Shown one piece after another: positions 1 to 7,258 of a stretch of DNA of 32,665 nt. Under the pieces are notes generated by a model. It was given only the letters and a program-made list of their open reading frames with translations. It did no database searches and had not been told where the DNA came from. Position 1 is the first letter of the stretch. Every line of letters starts with the position of its first letter. Source of the stretch: JBEKIK01 sp050013075. GTDB taxonomy: Bacteria > Planctomycetota > Planctomycetia > Pirellulales > Thermoguttaceae. The translations under genes and the position numbers were made by a program. Location: the NCBI GenBank assembly GCA_050013075.1, contig JBEKFZ010000045.1, forward strand, positions 1-32,665, read 5' to 3'.

Positions 1-193
1 CTCGAATGTCTGCGATTCAAACGCATGCTCGATTGGATGGTTCACGAAATCGTCGTCCTATTACACGATGGCTCAACGCCTTGCGTCGTTTTACGAATTT
101 AAATCAAACTTGGAACTACTGAAATTGCAATAAAAAACTGCTCGCAAATTGCGATGACGTTTTAAATTAAAAGCCTAATAAGCCATTTCTTCA
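1..193. other. Non-coding left edge upstream of the Nramp gene
   Basis: No gene with a ribosome-binding site or recognisable family is visible here. The stretch is AT-rich from about 95 to 200, as expected of a promoter region. The end of an upstream gene outside the window may be included, but I cannot show it. Confidence 0.4.
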
Positions 194-296
194 TTCAAAC
201 GGGGTTTTCCCGCGGATGCCAGGCGGTTAGAATATGCCATTCCGGGATGAATGGTTTTCTAAGCGTTTTTGAATCCAAGGCAGACCGCATGGCCAA
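194..296 (+). repeat. Leader copy A: promoter-like block, ribosome site and start codon, duplicated in inverted form at 4113-4217
   Basis: This 103-nt block ends on the start codon of the Nramp gene. By eye it aligns over its whole length, at roughly 85 percent identity, with the minus strand of 4217-4113. The best conserved parts are the segment at 201-224 (GGGGTTTTCCCGCGGAT followed by CCAGGC) and the segment at 274-296 carrying AAGG and ATG. Within it, TTTTCC (205-210) and TAGAAT (228-233) are 17 nt apart, which fits a -35/-10 promoter. A structured regulatory RNA is an alternative that I cannot exclude. Confidence 0.65.
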
Positions 297-2238
297 AACG
301 CGGAACGGATTGCGTAAAAGCCGCTCGTTGGAAGAAGTGCATCGCTCGGTGCAAATCCCCCCGAGCCGGTGGTGGCGGCGATTGTTCGCCTTTGCCGGCC
401 CGGCTTATCTGGTCTCCGTCGGCTACATGGATCCCGGCAACTGGGCCACCGACATCCAGGGCGGGTCCCAATTCGGTTACCGGCTCATCTGGGTCTTGTT
501 GATGAGCAACATCATGGCCGTGTTGCTGCAAACCCTAAGCGCCCGCCTGGGGCTTGTCACGGGCCGCGATCTGGCCCAGGCCTGTCACGACGACTATCCC
601 TGGGCCGTCAACATTATTTTGTACGTTTTATGCGAGATCGCCATCGCCGCCTGCGATCTGGCCGAAGTCCTCGGATCGGCCATCGGTTTGAATCTGCTTT
701 CAGCCGCCTTGGGCAAGGCCGTGGGTTTGAATCTGGAAATTCCCGTGCTCTGGGGCGTTCTGATCACCGGGTTCGACGTGCTGTTGTTGCTTTTCATTCA
801 AAAGGCCGGCATCCGCAAGCTGGAAGCGTTTATTTTGGCGTTGGTATTTACCATCGGCCTGTGTTTTCTCGTCGAGATCTTTCTGTGCAAGCCCTCGATT
901 GGCGGCATTGCCCGCGGTTTTGTGCCCCGCACTCTTTCGGGCCTGGAATTGTACGTCGCCATTGGCATCATAGGCGCAACGGTAATGCCGCATAATTTGT
1001 ATCTACATTCGGCCCTGGTCCAAAGCCGCGACGTAACCCGCAGCCGTCAGGCGGTGACCGACGCCTGCAAATACAACCTTATCGATTCGTCCATTGCCAT
1101 GAACTGCGCGTTTTTCGTGAACGCGGCGATATTGATTGTGGCGGCAGCGACATTTTGGGCCCATCACAAGCCGGTAACCGAGATTCAACAAGCCCATGCC
1201 CTTCTGGAACAAACCCTGGGCTCGCAAATCGCGCCGATCGCCTTTGCCTTGGCCTTACTCTGCGCCGGGCAGAGTTCAACGATCACCGGAACCCTGGCCG
1301 GGCAGATCACTATGGAAGGTTTCTTGCGTTTTCGCATCCGGCCTTGGCTGCGGCGCTTGATAACCAGATCAATGGCCATAGTTCCCGCGGTTTTGGTGAT
1401 TCTGTCGGCGGGCGAAGGGGGCGTTTACCAACTTCTCATCCTTAGCCAGGTTATTTTGAGCCTGCAACTGTCATTTGCCGTCGTGCCGTTGGTGCGGTTT
1501 ACAAACAGCAAACGCAAGATGGGGCCGTTCGCCAATCCGTGGTGGCTGCAAATCCTGGCCTGGCTGGTCACGGCGATAATCGTATTGCTCAACGGAAAAC
1601 TGGTGTATGAAGAAATTTATTCGTGGCTCGAAGCGGCCGGTAACTGGTACTGGTTGATCGTGTTGGTCGCCGCGCCCGTTTCACTGGGATTATCCGCACT
1701 CTTGGTGTGGATGACTTTCCGCCGCGAAAAACCGGTAATGGAAGCGCCCGAAGTATCGGCCGAAGAAGTCATAGCCGAGGCGGCAAAGATGCAACGCCGC
1801 TTCAAACGCATCGGTGTGGCCTTGGAGGCCAAACCCAGCGATGCCTCGATGCTGGCCGAGGCCGTATCGCTGGCCAAAATCCACCACGCCGAGTTGCTCT
1901 TGATGCACGTCGTCGACGGCGTGGGCGGAACCTGGTACGGCATTCAAACCGGCGATTCCGAAAGCCGCGAGGACGAAATATATCTAGAATCCCTTGTCCA
2001 TCGCCTGCGATCCGAACTCAGCGCTGAAGACGTGCCGGCCATCGACGCCGTGCTGGGTTACGGCGACCCGTCCACCGAACTGGTCAATATCGCAAAGGAA
2101 AAGGACGTTGACTTGGTCGTAATGGGCGGGCACGGCCACCGCGGCCTGCTCGACCTGGTTTACGGCCAAACCATCTCCACCGTCCGCCATGATCTAAAGA
2201 TTCCCATAGTCACCGTCCGGGGTACAATGAAAGGATGA
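289..2238 (+). CDS. mntH: Nramp-family Mn2+/Fe2+ transporter with C-terminal universal-stress (USP) domain
   Basis: Proton-coupled divalent metal importer of the inner membrane, 649 aa. The Nramp metal-site motifs are both present: DPGN in TM1 (residues 48-51) and MPHNLYLHS in TM6 (about 233-241). About 11 hydrophobic segments run to residue ~475. After a linker, residues ~505-645 form a USP domain ending in GGHGHRGLLDLVYGQT. This is the nucleotide-binding pattern G-2x-G-9x-G, with Gln where Ser/Thr is usual. Plain MntH proteins are about 410-440 aa, so this is a fusion. I chose ATG 289 over the in-frame ATG 247 because AAGG lies 8 nt upstream of it. In addition, the duplicated leader at 4113-4217 preserves this ribosome site and ATG but has stop codons further upstream. 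The metal imported (Mn or Fe) is inferred from the family. Confidence 0.93.
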   Translation: MAKTRNGLRKSRSLEEVHRSVQIPPSRWWRRLFAFAGPAYLVSVGYMDPGNWATDIQGGSQFGYRLIWVLLMSNIMAVLLQTLSARLGLVTGRDLAQACHDDYPWAVNIILYVLCEIAIAACDLAEVLGSAIGLNLLSAALGKAVGLNLEIPVLWGVLITGFDVLLLLFIQKAGIRKLEAFILALVFTIGLCFLVEIFLCKPSIGGIARGFVPRTLSGLELYVAIGIIGATVMPHNLYLHSALVQSRDVTRSRQAVTDACKYNLIDSSIAMNCAFFVNAAILIVAAATFWAHHKPVTEIQQAHALLEQTLGSQIAPIAFALALLCAGQSSTITGTLAGQITMEGFLRFRIRPWLRRLITRSMAIVPAVLVILSAGEGGVYQLLILSQVILSLQLSFAVVPLVRFTNSKRKMGPFANPWWLQILAWLVTAIIVLLNGKLVYEEIYSWLEAAGNWYWLIVLVAAPVSLGLSALLVWMTFRREKPVMEAPEVSAEEVIAEAAKMQRRFKRIGVALEAKPSDASMLAEAVSLAKIHHAELLLMHVVDGVGGTWYGIQTGDSESREDEIYLESLVHRLRSELSAEDVPAIDAVLGYGDPSTELVNIAKEKDVDLVVMGGHGHRGLLDLVYGQTISTVRHDLKIPIVTVRGTMKG

Positions 2239-2275
2239 ATTCAAAAAAACCGGTGGCTGAAGACCGGAGGCCGGA

Positions 2276-2366
2276 GGAGATAAACTGACAACTGATAACT
2301 GAAAACTGACAACCATCTACCGCCTACCATTTTCCATTTTCTGACCTCTGAACCCTGAACCCTATT
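2276..2366. repeat. Low-complexity spacer of short degenerate repeats
   Basis: Four near-copies of AACTGAxA follow one another at about 2284-2311, and a CTGAACC/CTGAACCC pair lies just before the Nudix start codon. No Shine-Dalgarno sequence is visible before that ATG. Similar short-unit spacers occur near 4030, 6663, 13001, 14461 and 20107. Confidence 0.6.
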
Positions 2367-2367
2367 C

Positions 2368-2919
2368 ATGCCCCATCAATCCTGGAAACTTCTTGGCACC
2401 CGCGACGTTTCCGACCATCGGATCTTCAGCATCCGGCACGACCTGTACCGTTTCGAGCCGACCGGCGCGGAGCGGGATTTCGTGGTCTTGGATTGCCCGG
2501 ACTGGGTAAACATCATTCCCCTCACCGATGACGGCCAGGTGGTGCTGATTCGGCAGTTTCGCCACGGCACTCGCGACGTGACCTTGGAAATACCCGGCGG
2601 CGTGGTCGAGTCGAACGAAACGCCCGAGGCCGCGGCCGTGCGCGAACTAAGCGAGGAAACCGGCTATGTGCCGGAGCGGGTAAAATATTTAGGCTTTGTC
2701 AGCCCCAATCCGGCCATCCAAGGCAATCGCAGCCACACCTTCCTGGCCGAAGGCTGCCGATTGGCAACCGAACCCCAACCCGACAGTTTTGAACAGATCG
2801 AAGTCCAACTCCGCCCGTTGGATGATATTCCCGCGCTAATCCGCAGCGGCGAAATTTCCCATTCCCTAATTGTCGCGGCGTTCGCATTGTTGCATTTTGG
2901 GAAAGAGAAGCCGACTTAA
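2368..2919 (+). CDS. Nudix hydrolase (ADP-ribose pyrophosphatase-like)
   Basis: Hydrolyses a nucleoside diphosphate linked to another moiety; the closest match is the ADP-ribose/ADP-sugar pyrophosphatase group. The Nudix box GX5EX7REUXEEXGU is intact at about residues 76-98: GVVESNE, seven residues, then RELSEETGY. It supplies the Mg2+-binding glutamates. The protein is 183 aa, normal for NudF-type enzymes, and the proline-containing stretch after the box (SPNPAIQGNRSH) also fits that group. The gene follows mntH by about 130 nt of repeat-rich spacer, so co-transcription is possible but not shown. The exact substrate is not decided by sequence. Confidence 0.9.
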   Translation: MPHQSWKLLGTRDVSDHRIFSIRHDLYRFEPTGAERDFVVLDCPDWVNIIPLTDDGQVVLIRQFRHGTRDVTLEIPGGVVESNETPEAAAVRELSEETGYVPERVKYLGFVSPNPAIQGNRSHTFLAEGCRLATEPQPDSFEQIEVQLRPLDDIPALIRSGEISHSLIVAAFALLHFGKEKPT

Positions 2920-2960
2920 TGAGAATGGAGGAAATGGTAAATGGGAATTTTCATCCTTGA

Positions 2961-3464
2961 TTAAAAAACCTTTATATGTCCATTATCTTTCCAATCATAG
3001 TCTCCTCGCCACTTGTGGATAAGGCCCCTTGCGACGTCAACCGGACGACGAGTCAAAGCCATAAGACAGTAATCGTCCGAAGGCGTCCGGTTTGGGTAAT
3101 CATTTAGGATGTGAACTAGCATCCACTTGGTATCCTCTGGTTCTGCAATCTCGACAGCGTCTGGCTCGTTGTCGTACATCGCGCCGACGTAAACCCGTGA
3201 GTAGCGGTTCGTGTCGCCCAAATGCGCTGGAATTGCAAACTGCTCTTGTCGACCGTCTCGGTCGGTAATTTCTATGCCGATACTTCCACCATCCAAGTAA
3301 TATGCAGTTTTTATATTTTGATACGGCTGCTGAAGTGCACGGAGTCGGGGATGGACGAGCTGAATGTCGTAACCGGGTAATGGGCGGAAAAACCAGTACG
3401 CTATGCACCCAATTAATATTAGTACAATAACGATAATGATTCTCTTGCGAATCGGTAACTTCAT
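2961..3464 (-). CDS. Membrane-anchored protein of unknown function
   Basis: I do not recognise a family. The 167-aa protein starts with a basic stretch (KLPIRKR) followed by one strongly hydrophobic helix at about residues 8-27, then a soluble domain of ~135 residues with many charged and aromatic positions. It is therefore probably a signal-anchored periplasmic protein. The last residues (DYDWKDNGHIKVF) and a central EIAEPEDTKW segment are the most distinctive parts. Base composition is lower in GC than the flanking mntH, nudix and nuo genes, and it sits beside hicAB. This suggests an accessory segment acquired separately. Confidence 0.65.
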   Translation of the reverse strand: MKLPIRKRIIIVIVLILIGCIAYWFFRPLPGYDIQLVHPRLRALQQPYQNIKTAYYLDGGSIGIEITDRDGRQEQFAIPAHLGDTNRYSRVYVGAMYDNEPDAVEIAEPEDTKWMLVHILNDYPNRTPSDDYCLMALTRRPVDVARGLIHKWRGDYDWKDNGHIKVF

Positions 3465-3540
3465 ATCAACTCAATGATATTATAAATGAAGTTATAATCG
3501 GTTCTTAATACTTGAATTCCGCTAACGTCTAGCTAGATTC

Positions 3541-3747
3541 TCACACATCTACATATTCAGCCAAGGACGTCGGTTCGGGAAGTTGTATCCCGTCTTCTCG
3601 CATTCCCTCCAGATGAATCTCGACGGCTTCGCGGATTAAACGCTCCGTTTCTTCCAATGTTTCGCCGGCCGCAACACAGCCGGGAAGGTCTGGAACGTAA
3701 GCCCCATAACCTGTTTCGCTTTTTTCTAGGACTACGGCGTATCGCAT
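3541..3747 (-). CDS. hicB: HicB-family antitoxin (short form)
   Basis: Antitoxin that should bind and neutralise the HicA mRNA interferase. The 68-aa protein matches the N-terminal HicB fold: RYAVVLEKSETGYGAYVPDLPGC followed by AAGETLEETERLIREAVEIH. Full-length HicB proteins often carry a C-terminal DNA-binding domain; this one stops soon after PTSLAEYVDV and lacks it, so autoregulation by this protein alone is doubtful. The start codon lies one base after the hicA stop, so the two are co-translated. Confidence 0.88.
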   Translation of the reverse strand: MRYAVVLEKSETGYGAYVPDLPGCVAAGETLEETERLIREAVEIHLEGMREDGIQLPEPTSLAEYVDV

Positions 3748-3748
3748 T

Positions 3749-3937
3749 TCATTTCCAATCGGCTTGTTTGAAAATACTATTGAGTGTTCCCTTCGGTAAA
3801 TCCAAATGTGGATGACCTGCCACAGTGGCGCGTTTTCCCGGCATCTGAGGATGGATGAATTGTCTATGGCTACCGTGTTGGCGAACCAATATCCATCCTT
3901 CCTTTTGCAACCGTTTAAGAACGTCCCTAACCGTCAT
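3749..3937 (-). CDS. hicA: HicA-family toxin (mRNA interferase)
   Basis: Small double-stranded-RNA-binding-fold RNase of type II toxin-antitoxin systems, 62 aa. The family core is clear: TVRDVLKRLQKEGW, then VRQHGSHRQF with the catalytic histidine in GSH, then GHPHLDLPKGTLNSIFKQA. I place the start at ATG 3937 because homologs begin with M-x-V-R-D. An in-frame ATG at 3982 would add 15 residues with no family match. The gene is directly followed by hicB, the usual toxin-first order. No convincing operator was seen upstream. Confidence 0.88.
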   Translation of the reverse strand: MTVRDVLKRLQKEGWILVRQHGSHRQFIHPQMPGKRATVAGHPHLDLPKGTLNSIFKQADWK

Positions 3938-4054
3938 CTTAGCATTATGACAATACTGGAAGCAGAAGTCAACATTGAGCACTTAAACCTTGCGGGGTAG
4001 TATCCTATTTGTTAAGCAGTATATTCCTGCCCACTGTCCACCGTCCACTGCCCA

Positions 4055-4120
4055 CTAATTCTTCCACTCCGCCTTATTTTTCAAAGCATACGCCGCATAG
4101 GCTTTTTCCAGATTGGCCAT
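4055..4120 (-). pseudogene. 21-codon ORF behind leader copy B; relic gene start or small protein
   Basis: The frame opens with the same AAGG site, CGC codon and ATGGCC as the Nramp gene, then diverges and ends after 21 residues (MANLEKAYAAYAL and so on, last residues EWKN). It may be a real small peptide, or the remnant of a second gene whose body was lost. Its upstream frame is interrupted by TGA codons, unlike the Nramp gene's. Function unknown. Confidence 0.35.
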
Positions 4121-4217
4121 GCGGTCTGCCTTGGATTTAAAAAAAAATCAGAAAACTCAATCATCCTGGACTGACATATTTAAACTGCCTGGTATCCGCG
4201 GGAAAACCCCATTTGAA
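4113..4217 (-). repeat. Leader copy B, inverted relative to copy A (194-296)
   Basis: Reading the minus strand from 4217 to 4113 gives the same succession of blocks as 194-296: GGGGTTTTCCCGCGGAT, CCAGGC, an AT-rich -10-like stretch, a T-run, AATCCAAGGCAGACCGC and ATGGCCAA. Differences are mainly single substitutions plus two small length changes. With copy A it forms inverted repeats around a ~3.8-kb segment carrying mntH, the nudix gene, the unknown gene and hicAB. Confidence 0.7.
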
Positions 4218-4251
4218 CCATATTTTTTGTCTTCGTGTGCTTCGCGATTCT

Positions 4252-4740
4252 TCATGTATTAATGTCCTTCAAAAATTCGTCAATTTTATCTTTCGTCATG
4301 TTTTCATGTAATGTATCGTTGACCATGATCGCCGGGGCGTGGTCGCACTCGCCCAGACATTCCGAAAATTCCAGCGTAATCCGGCCGTCGGTGGTTGTCT
4401 CGCCCGGCTTGATGCCGAGTTTTTGGCTCAAATAATCCAGCAATTCCTCGCCCCCGCACGCCGCGCAACTGATCGAACGGCAAAACCAAATATGCGTGCT
4501 TCCCATCGGTTTATCCTGCTTGAAAAAACCGTAAAACGAAAGCGTATCCTGCACCTGGGCCGGCGAAAGATCCAAAATCTCGGCGATTTCCACCACCACC
4601 TGTCTCGGCACGTATCCCAAGCGCTCGTTTATCAAATGCAACGCCGGCAAAACCACCGCCTGCCTCGTCGGATAGCGAGGAAAAAGCGCCTTAATAGCCG
4701 TTCGCAGGTTGTCGTCAAGGGTGTCGTTAGTATTTTGCAT
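4252..4740 (-). CDS. nuoE: NADH-quinone oxidoreductase subunit E (2Fe-2S, 24-kDa type)
   Basis: Peripheral-arm subunit of complex I carrying the N1a [2Fe-2S] cluster; it works with NuoF in NADH oxidation. The thioredoxin-like domain shows both ligand pairs: CRSISC (C-x4-C) and ECLGEC (C-x3-C). Length 162 aa is typical. I use ATG 4740. A TTG 36 nt upstream would start inside the dispersed hairpin repeat at 4765-4788 and adds no family sequence. It is the last gene of a nuoABCDE run. nuoF and nuoG, its normal partners, do not follow; leader copy B and hicAB do. Confidence 0.93.
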   Translation of the reverse strand: MQNTNDTLDDNLRTAIKALFPRYPTRQAVVLPALHLINERLGYVPRQVVVEIAEILDLSPAQVQDTLSFYGFFKQDKPMGSTHIWFCRSISCAACGGEELLDYLSQKLGIKPGETTTDGRITLEFSECLGECDHAPAIMVNDTLHENMTKDKIDEFLKDINT

Positions 4741-4764
4741 TGTAGCCGGTTTTATATTTATTTT

Positions 4765-4788
4765 GCGAAACCGCAAGCGGTTTAATTA
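4765..4788 (-). repeat. CUUG-hairpin repeat, copy between nuoD and nuoE
   Basis: The minus-strand transcript reads TAAACCGCTTGCGGTTTCGC. This is a 6-bp stem closed by G-C around CUUG. It begins about 10 nt after the nuoD stop and ends 24 nt before the nuoE start. Confidence 0.85.
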
Positions 4789-4797
4789 TCATATTAA

Positions 4798-6024
4798 TTA
4801 TCGATCCAATTCCGCGGCGATAATGTTCAGGCTGCCTAGTACGGCAACAACATCGCTTAATGTATGTCCTCGTATTAAATGTGGGAAGACGGCAAAATGC
4901 AAAAACGACGGCGGGCGGCAGCGGGCGCGGTAGGCGCGTTGGCTGCCGTCGCCGACTATGTAAAATCCCAACTCGCCGTTGGGGGCTTCCACTGCCGAAT
5001 ACACCTCCTCGCACGGTACAGTGAATCCGCGGTTGGTCATTACTATTTCAAAGTGCGAAATCAGTCCTTCGATCGTGGAAAACACAACGCCCTTGTCAGG
5101 CAAGATCGCCCGGTGGTCAGACCCTATGTTCACCGGCCCGGCAGGCAAATTCTCCACGGCCTGCTCGATGATTTTCACGCTTTCCTTCATCTCGGCCATA
5201 CGCACAAGATACCGCGAAAAACAGTCGCCGTCCCGGGCGCAGCAGGCTTGGAAATCGAAATCCTGGTATGCCAGGTACGGCTCGTCTTTCCTGAGATCCC
5301 GGGTAACGCCGCTTGCCCGGGCCACCGGCCCGGTGCAACTGCGATTGATCGCTTCCACCTTGCTCAGCACGCCCACGCCCTTGGTCCGGCCCACGAAAAT
5401 CCGGTTGCGGTTAAGCAGCCGTTCCATGTCGTGGAAAGTTTTGGGGATTTCCTTAAGAAAATCGCGGATCATCGCGATGGCCTTGGGCGAGGCATCGTAC
5501 ATCAGCCCGCCCACGCGTGTGTAACTGTTCGTGAACCGCGCCCCGCACAGGGCCTCGAAGATATCGCAAATCTTTTCCCGAGGATTAAAGGCGTAAACAA
5601 AATGCGTAAAGGCCCCCGTATCCAGACCCATTGCCCCGTTGGCCAACAAGTGGTCGGATAATCGGGCCAGTTCGCTGACGATCACGCGGATGTACTGGCA
5701 ACGCTTTGGTGCCTCGATGCCCATCAGTTTTTCCACCGCCAGGTGCCAGGCCACGTTGTTGGCCATGGGCGAAACGTAATTCATCCGGTCGGTTACGGTG
5801 ACATATTGATTGTAATCCAAGTCCTCGCCGAGTTTCTCGAACCCGGAGTGCAAATACCCGATGTCAGGCATGGCATCGATCACGGTTTCGCCTTCCAGCT
5901 TAAGCACCAGACGCAGTGTGGTGTGCGTGGCCGGATGTTGGGGGCCGAAGTTTAGCGTCCACAGGTACGGCCGTGGTTCGTCGTGAGCAAGATCGCCGGG
6001 ATTAAATGCTGGCGTTAATGGCAT
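4798..6024 (-). CDS. nuoD: NADH-quinone oxidoreductase subunit D (49-kDa)
   Basis: Complex I subunit forming, with NuoB, the quinone-reduction site; related to [NiFe]-hydrogenase large subunits but without metal ligands. The 408-aa protein shows LNFGPQHPATH near residue 30, DRMNYVSPMANN at about 85-97, and ends with PHLIRGHTLSDVVAVLGSLNIIAAELDR-type sequence as expected. It is a stand-alone NuoD, not a NuoCD fusion. GAAGGA lies 5 nt before the ATG, inside the 3' end of nuoC, and only 2 nt separate the genes, so translation is probably coupled. Confidence 0.97.
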   Translation of the reverse strand: MPLTPAFNPGDLAHDEPRPYLWTLNFGPQHPATHTTLRLVLKLEGETVIDAMPDIGYLHSGFEKLGEDLDYNQYVTVTDRMNYVSPMANNVAWHLAVEKLMGIEAPKRCQYIRVIVSELARLSDHLLANGAMGLDTGAFTHFVYAFNPREKICDIFEALCGARFTNSYTRVGGLMYDASPKAIAMIRDFLKEIPKTFHDMERLLNRNRIFVGRTKGVGVLSKVEAINRSCTGPVARASGVTRDLRKDEPYLAYQDFDFQACCARDGDCFSRYLVRMAEMKESVKIIEQAVENLPAGPVNIGSDHRAILPDKGVVFSTIEGLISHFEIVMTNRGFTVPCEEVYSAVEAPNGELGFYIVGDGSQRAYRARCRPPSFLHFAVFPHLIRGHTLSDVVAVLGSLNIIAAELDR

Positions 6025-6026
6025 GA

Positions 6027-6524
6027 CTATCCTTCGGCTGACGTGATGACCGGAAAATTATGCCGCTCGCCCCGGCCTTGCAGCGGGTAATCCTTGCGCA
6101 AGGGATGGGCCGAAAACTCCTCGGGCAAGACGATTCGCCTCAAATCGGGATGGCCGGAAAATCGTATCCCAAACAGGTCCCACACCTCGCGCTCCAGCCA
6201 ATTCGCGCCTTCCCAAAGACTCACTGCCGATGAAACCGTCGGATCCGGATCATTGACAAAACATCGCACCGTTATCCGCTCGTTGCTCGCGCTATTGGCC
6301 AATTGATATACCAGCCCGAAACGGTCTTTCGCATCGCGATAGAGCAAGTAATCGACGCAGGTTATATCGACCAAAAGATCGAAACCCCACTTTTCCTTAA
6401 GCGCCTTTAGCACCTCGTACAGCGGATCGGCCGGCACGACTACCCGCGTCTGCCCGCGAAATTCGCTAAATGTCAGCACGGGATAAGCTGCTTTCAGGGC
6501 GTCAATCGTTGCTTGCTCGGCCAT
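6027..6524 (-). CDS. nuoC: NADH-quinone oxidoreductase subunit C (30-kDa)
   Basis: Peripheral-arm structural subunit of complex I contacting NuoD and NuoB. The 165-aa protein carries the family signature WLEREVWDLFGIRFSGHPDLRRI (split here: WLEREVWDLFGI at about 109-120, then GHPDLRRI), followed by HPLRKDYPLQG. It is followed almost without gap by nuoD. The 179-nt gap to nuoB upstream is unusual for this operon and holds a CUUG-hairpin repeat and a low-complexity run. Confidence 0.96.
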   Translation of the reverse strand: MAEQATIDALKAAYPVLTFSEFRGQTRVVVPADPLYEVLKALKEKWGFDLLVDITCVDYLLYRDAKDRFGLVYQLANSASNERITVRCFVNDPDPTVSSAVSLWEGANWLEREVWDLFGIRFSGHPDLRRIVLPEEFSAHPLRKDYPLQGRGERHNFPVITSAEG

Positions 6525-6631
6525 GTTCGGAATTTTATGTTTACCGTTTTCAGTTTACAATATACGGTTTTGATTTCTAACTTTTGTGTTTGACGCACTT
6601 GATTCAGCATGTATTTGTCGGCGGTTCTTCT

Positions 6632-6654
6632 CGCGAAGCCGCAAGCGGCTCAAT
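6632..6654 (-). repeat. CUUG-hairpin repeat, copy between nuoB and nuoC
   Basis: The minus-strand transcript reads GAGCCGCTTGCGGCTTCGCG. The stem differs from the other copies by a compensatory pair of changes (AGCCG/CGGCT instead of AACCG/CGGTT), so the hairpin is preserved. It lies 50 nt after the nuoB stop. Confidence 0.8.
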
Positions 6655-6660
6655 ATATGT

Positions 6661-6702
6661 TATCCTAGATTCATCCTTCATCCCTCATCCTTCATCCTTT
6701 TT
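6661..6702. repeat. Short tandem units GGATGAA/GGATGAG after nuoB
   Basis: On the minus strand, four successive GGATGA-type heptamers follow the nuoB stop (on the plus strand ATTCATCCTTCATCCCTCAT and so on). They give the transcript several Shine-Dalgarno-like AAGGATGA strings with no start codon behind them. Confidence 0.6.
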
Positions 6703-6703
6703 T

Positions 6704-7249
6704 TCATTCCTGCAATGCCCGCTTTGGACGTCGGCGCGAGGGGGTGTCCAGTTCCCGGCCAAGAATTGTGCCTTCGCGCTGAATTTTTTCCTGCAAGTCG
6801 ATTATCGATTGAATCAATTGCTCGGGGCGAGGAGGGCACCCGGGCACGTATATATCCACGGGAATGAACCGGTCGATCCCTTGCACCACGCTATAGGTGT
6901 CGAACACTCCGCCGGTCGACGCGCAGGCCCCCATCGAAATACACCACTTCGGCTCGTACATCTGCTGCCAGATTCGCTGCAATACCGGCAGCATTTTCAT
7001 CACCACCCGGCCGGCCACGATCATTAAATCGCACTGCCGGGGACTGAAACGGAAAACTTCGGCGCCAAAACGCGCCAAATCGTGCCGGCTCGCTCCCGTG
7101 GCCATCAGTTCGATGCCGCAACAGGCCGTGGCAAAGGGCATGGGCCAAAGGCTGTTTTTGCGGCACCAACTGACCAACTCGTCGAGCTTGGTAACCTGAA
7201 CGTTATCCGGCAGTTCGGTCGCCACGGGAAAACTCCGAAAATCGGCCAT
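6704..7249 (-). CDS. nuoB: NADH-quinone oxidoreductase subunit B (N2 4Fe-4S, 20-kDa)
   Basis: Binds cluster N2, the last electron carrier before quinone in complex I. All four cysteine ligands are visible: the tandem pair in ATACCGIELM (about residues 43-44), GACASTGG (about 108) and VPGCPPRPE (about 138). Length 181 aa is normal. The gene starts 9 nt after nuoA stops. The C-terminal tail (RRRPKRALQE) is basic and not conserved in the family. Confidence 0.97.
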   Translation of the reverse strand: MADFRSFPVATELPDNVQVTKLDELVSWCRKNSLWPMPFATACCGIELMATGASRHDLARFGAEVFRFSPRQCDLMIVAGRVVMKMLPVLQRIWQQMYEPKWCISMGACASTGGVFDTYSVVQGIDRFIPVDIYVPGCPPRPEQLIQSIIDLQEKIQREGTILGRELDTPSRRRPKRALQE

Positions 7250-7258
7250 TTGCGCCCT

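Larger units (their letters stand above)
3938..4251. other. Spacer between hicA and nuoE
   Basis: This stretch holds no established gene. It contains a short repetitive run of GTCCAC/GCCCACT units (4030-4057), a 21-codon reading frame and the inverted leader copy B, listed separately. I see no U-tailed terminator for the nuo transcript. Confidence 0.5.

Noticed and set aside
4741..4776. nuoE starting at TTG 4776
   Set aside because: The extra 12 codons fall in the dispersed hairpin repeat and match no NuoE; ATG 4740 fits the family length.
4879..5661. 260-codon open frame on the plus strand opposite nuoD
   Set aside because: It is a shadow of nuoD with no ribosome site or recognisable domain.
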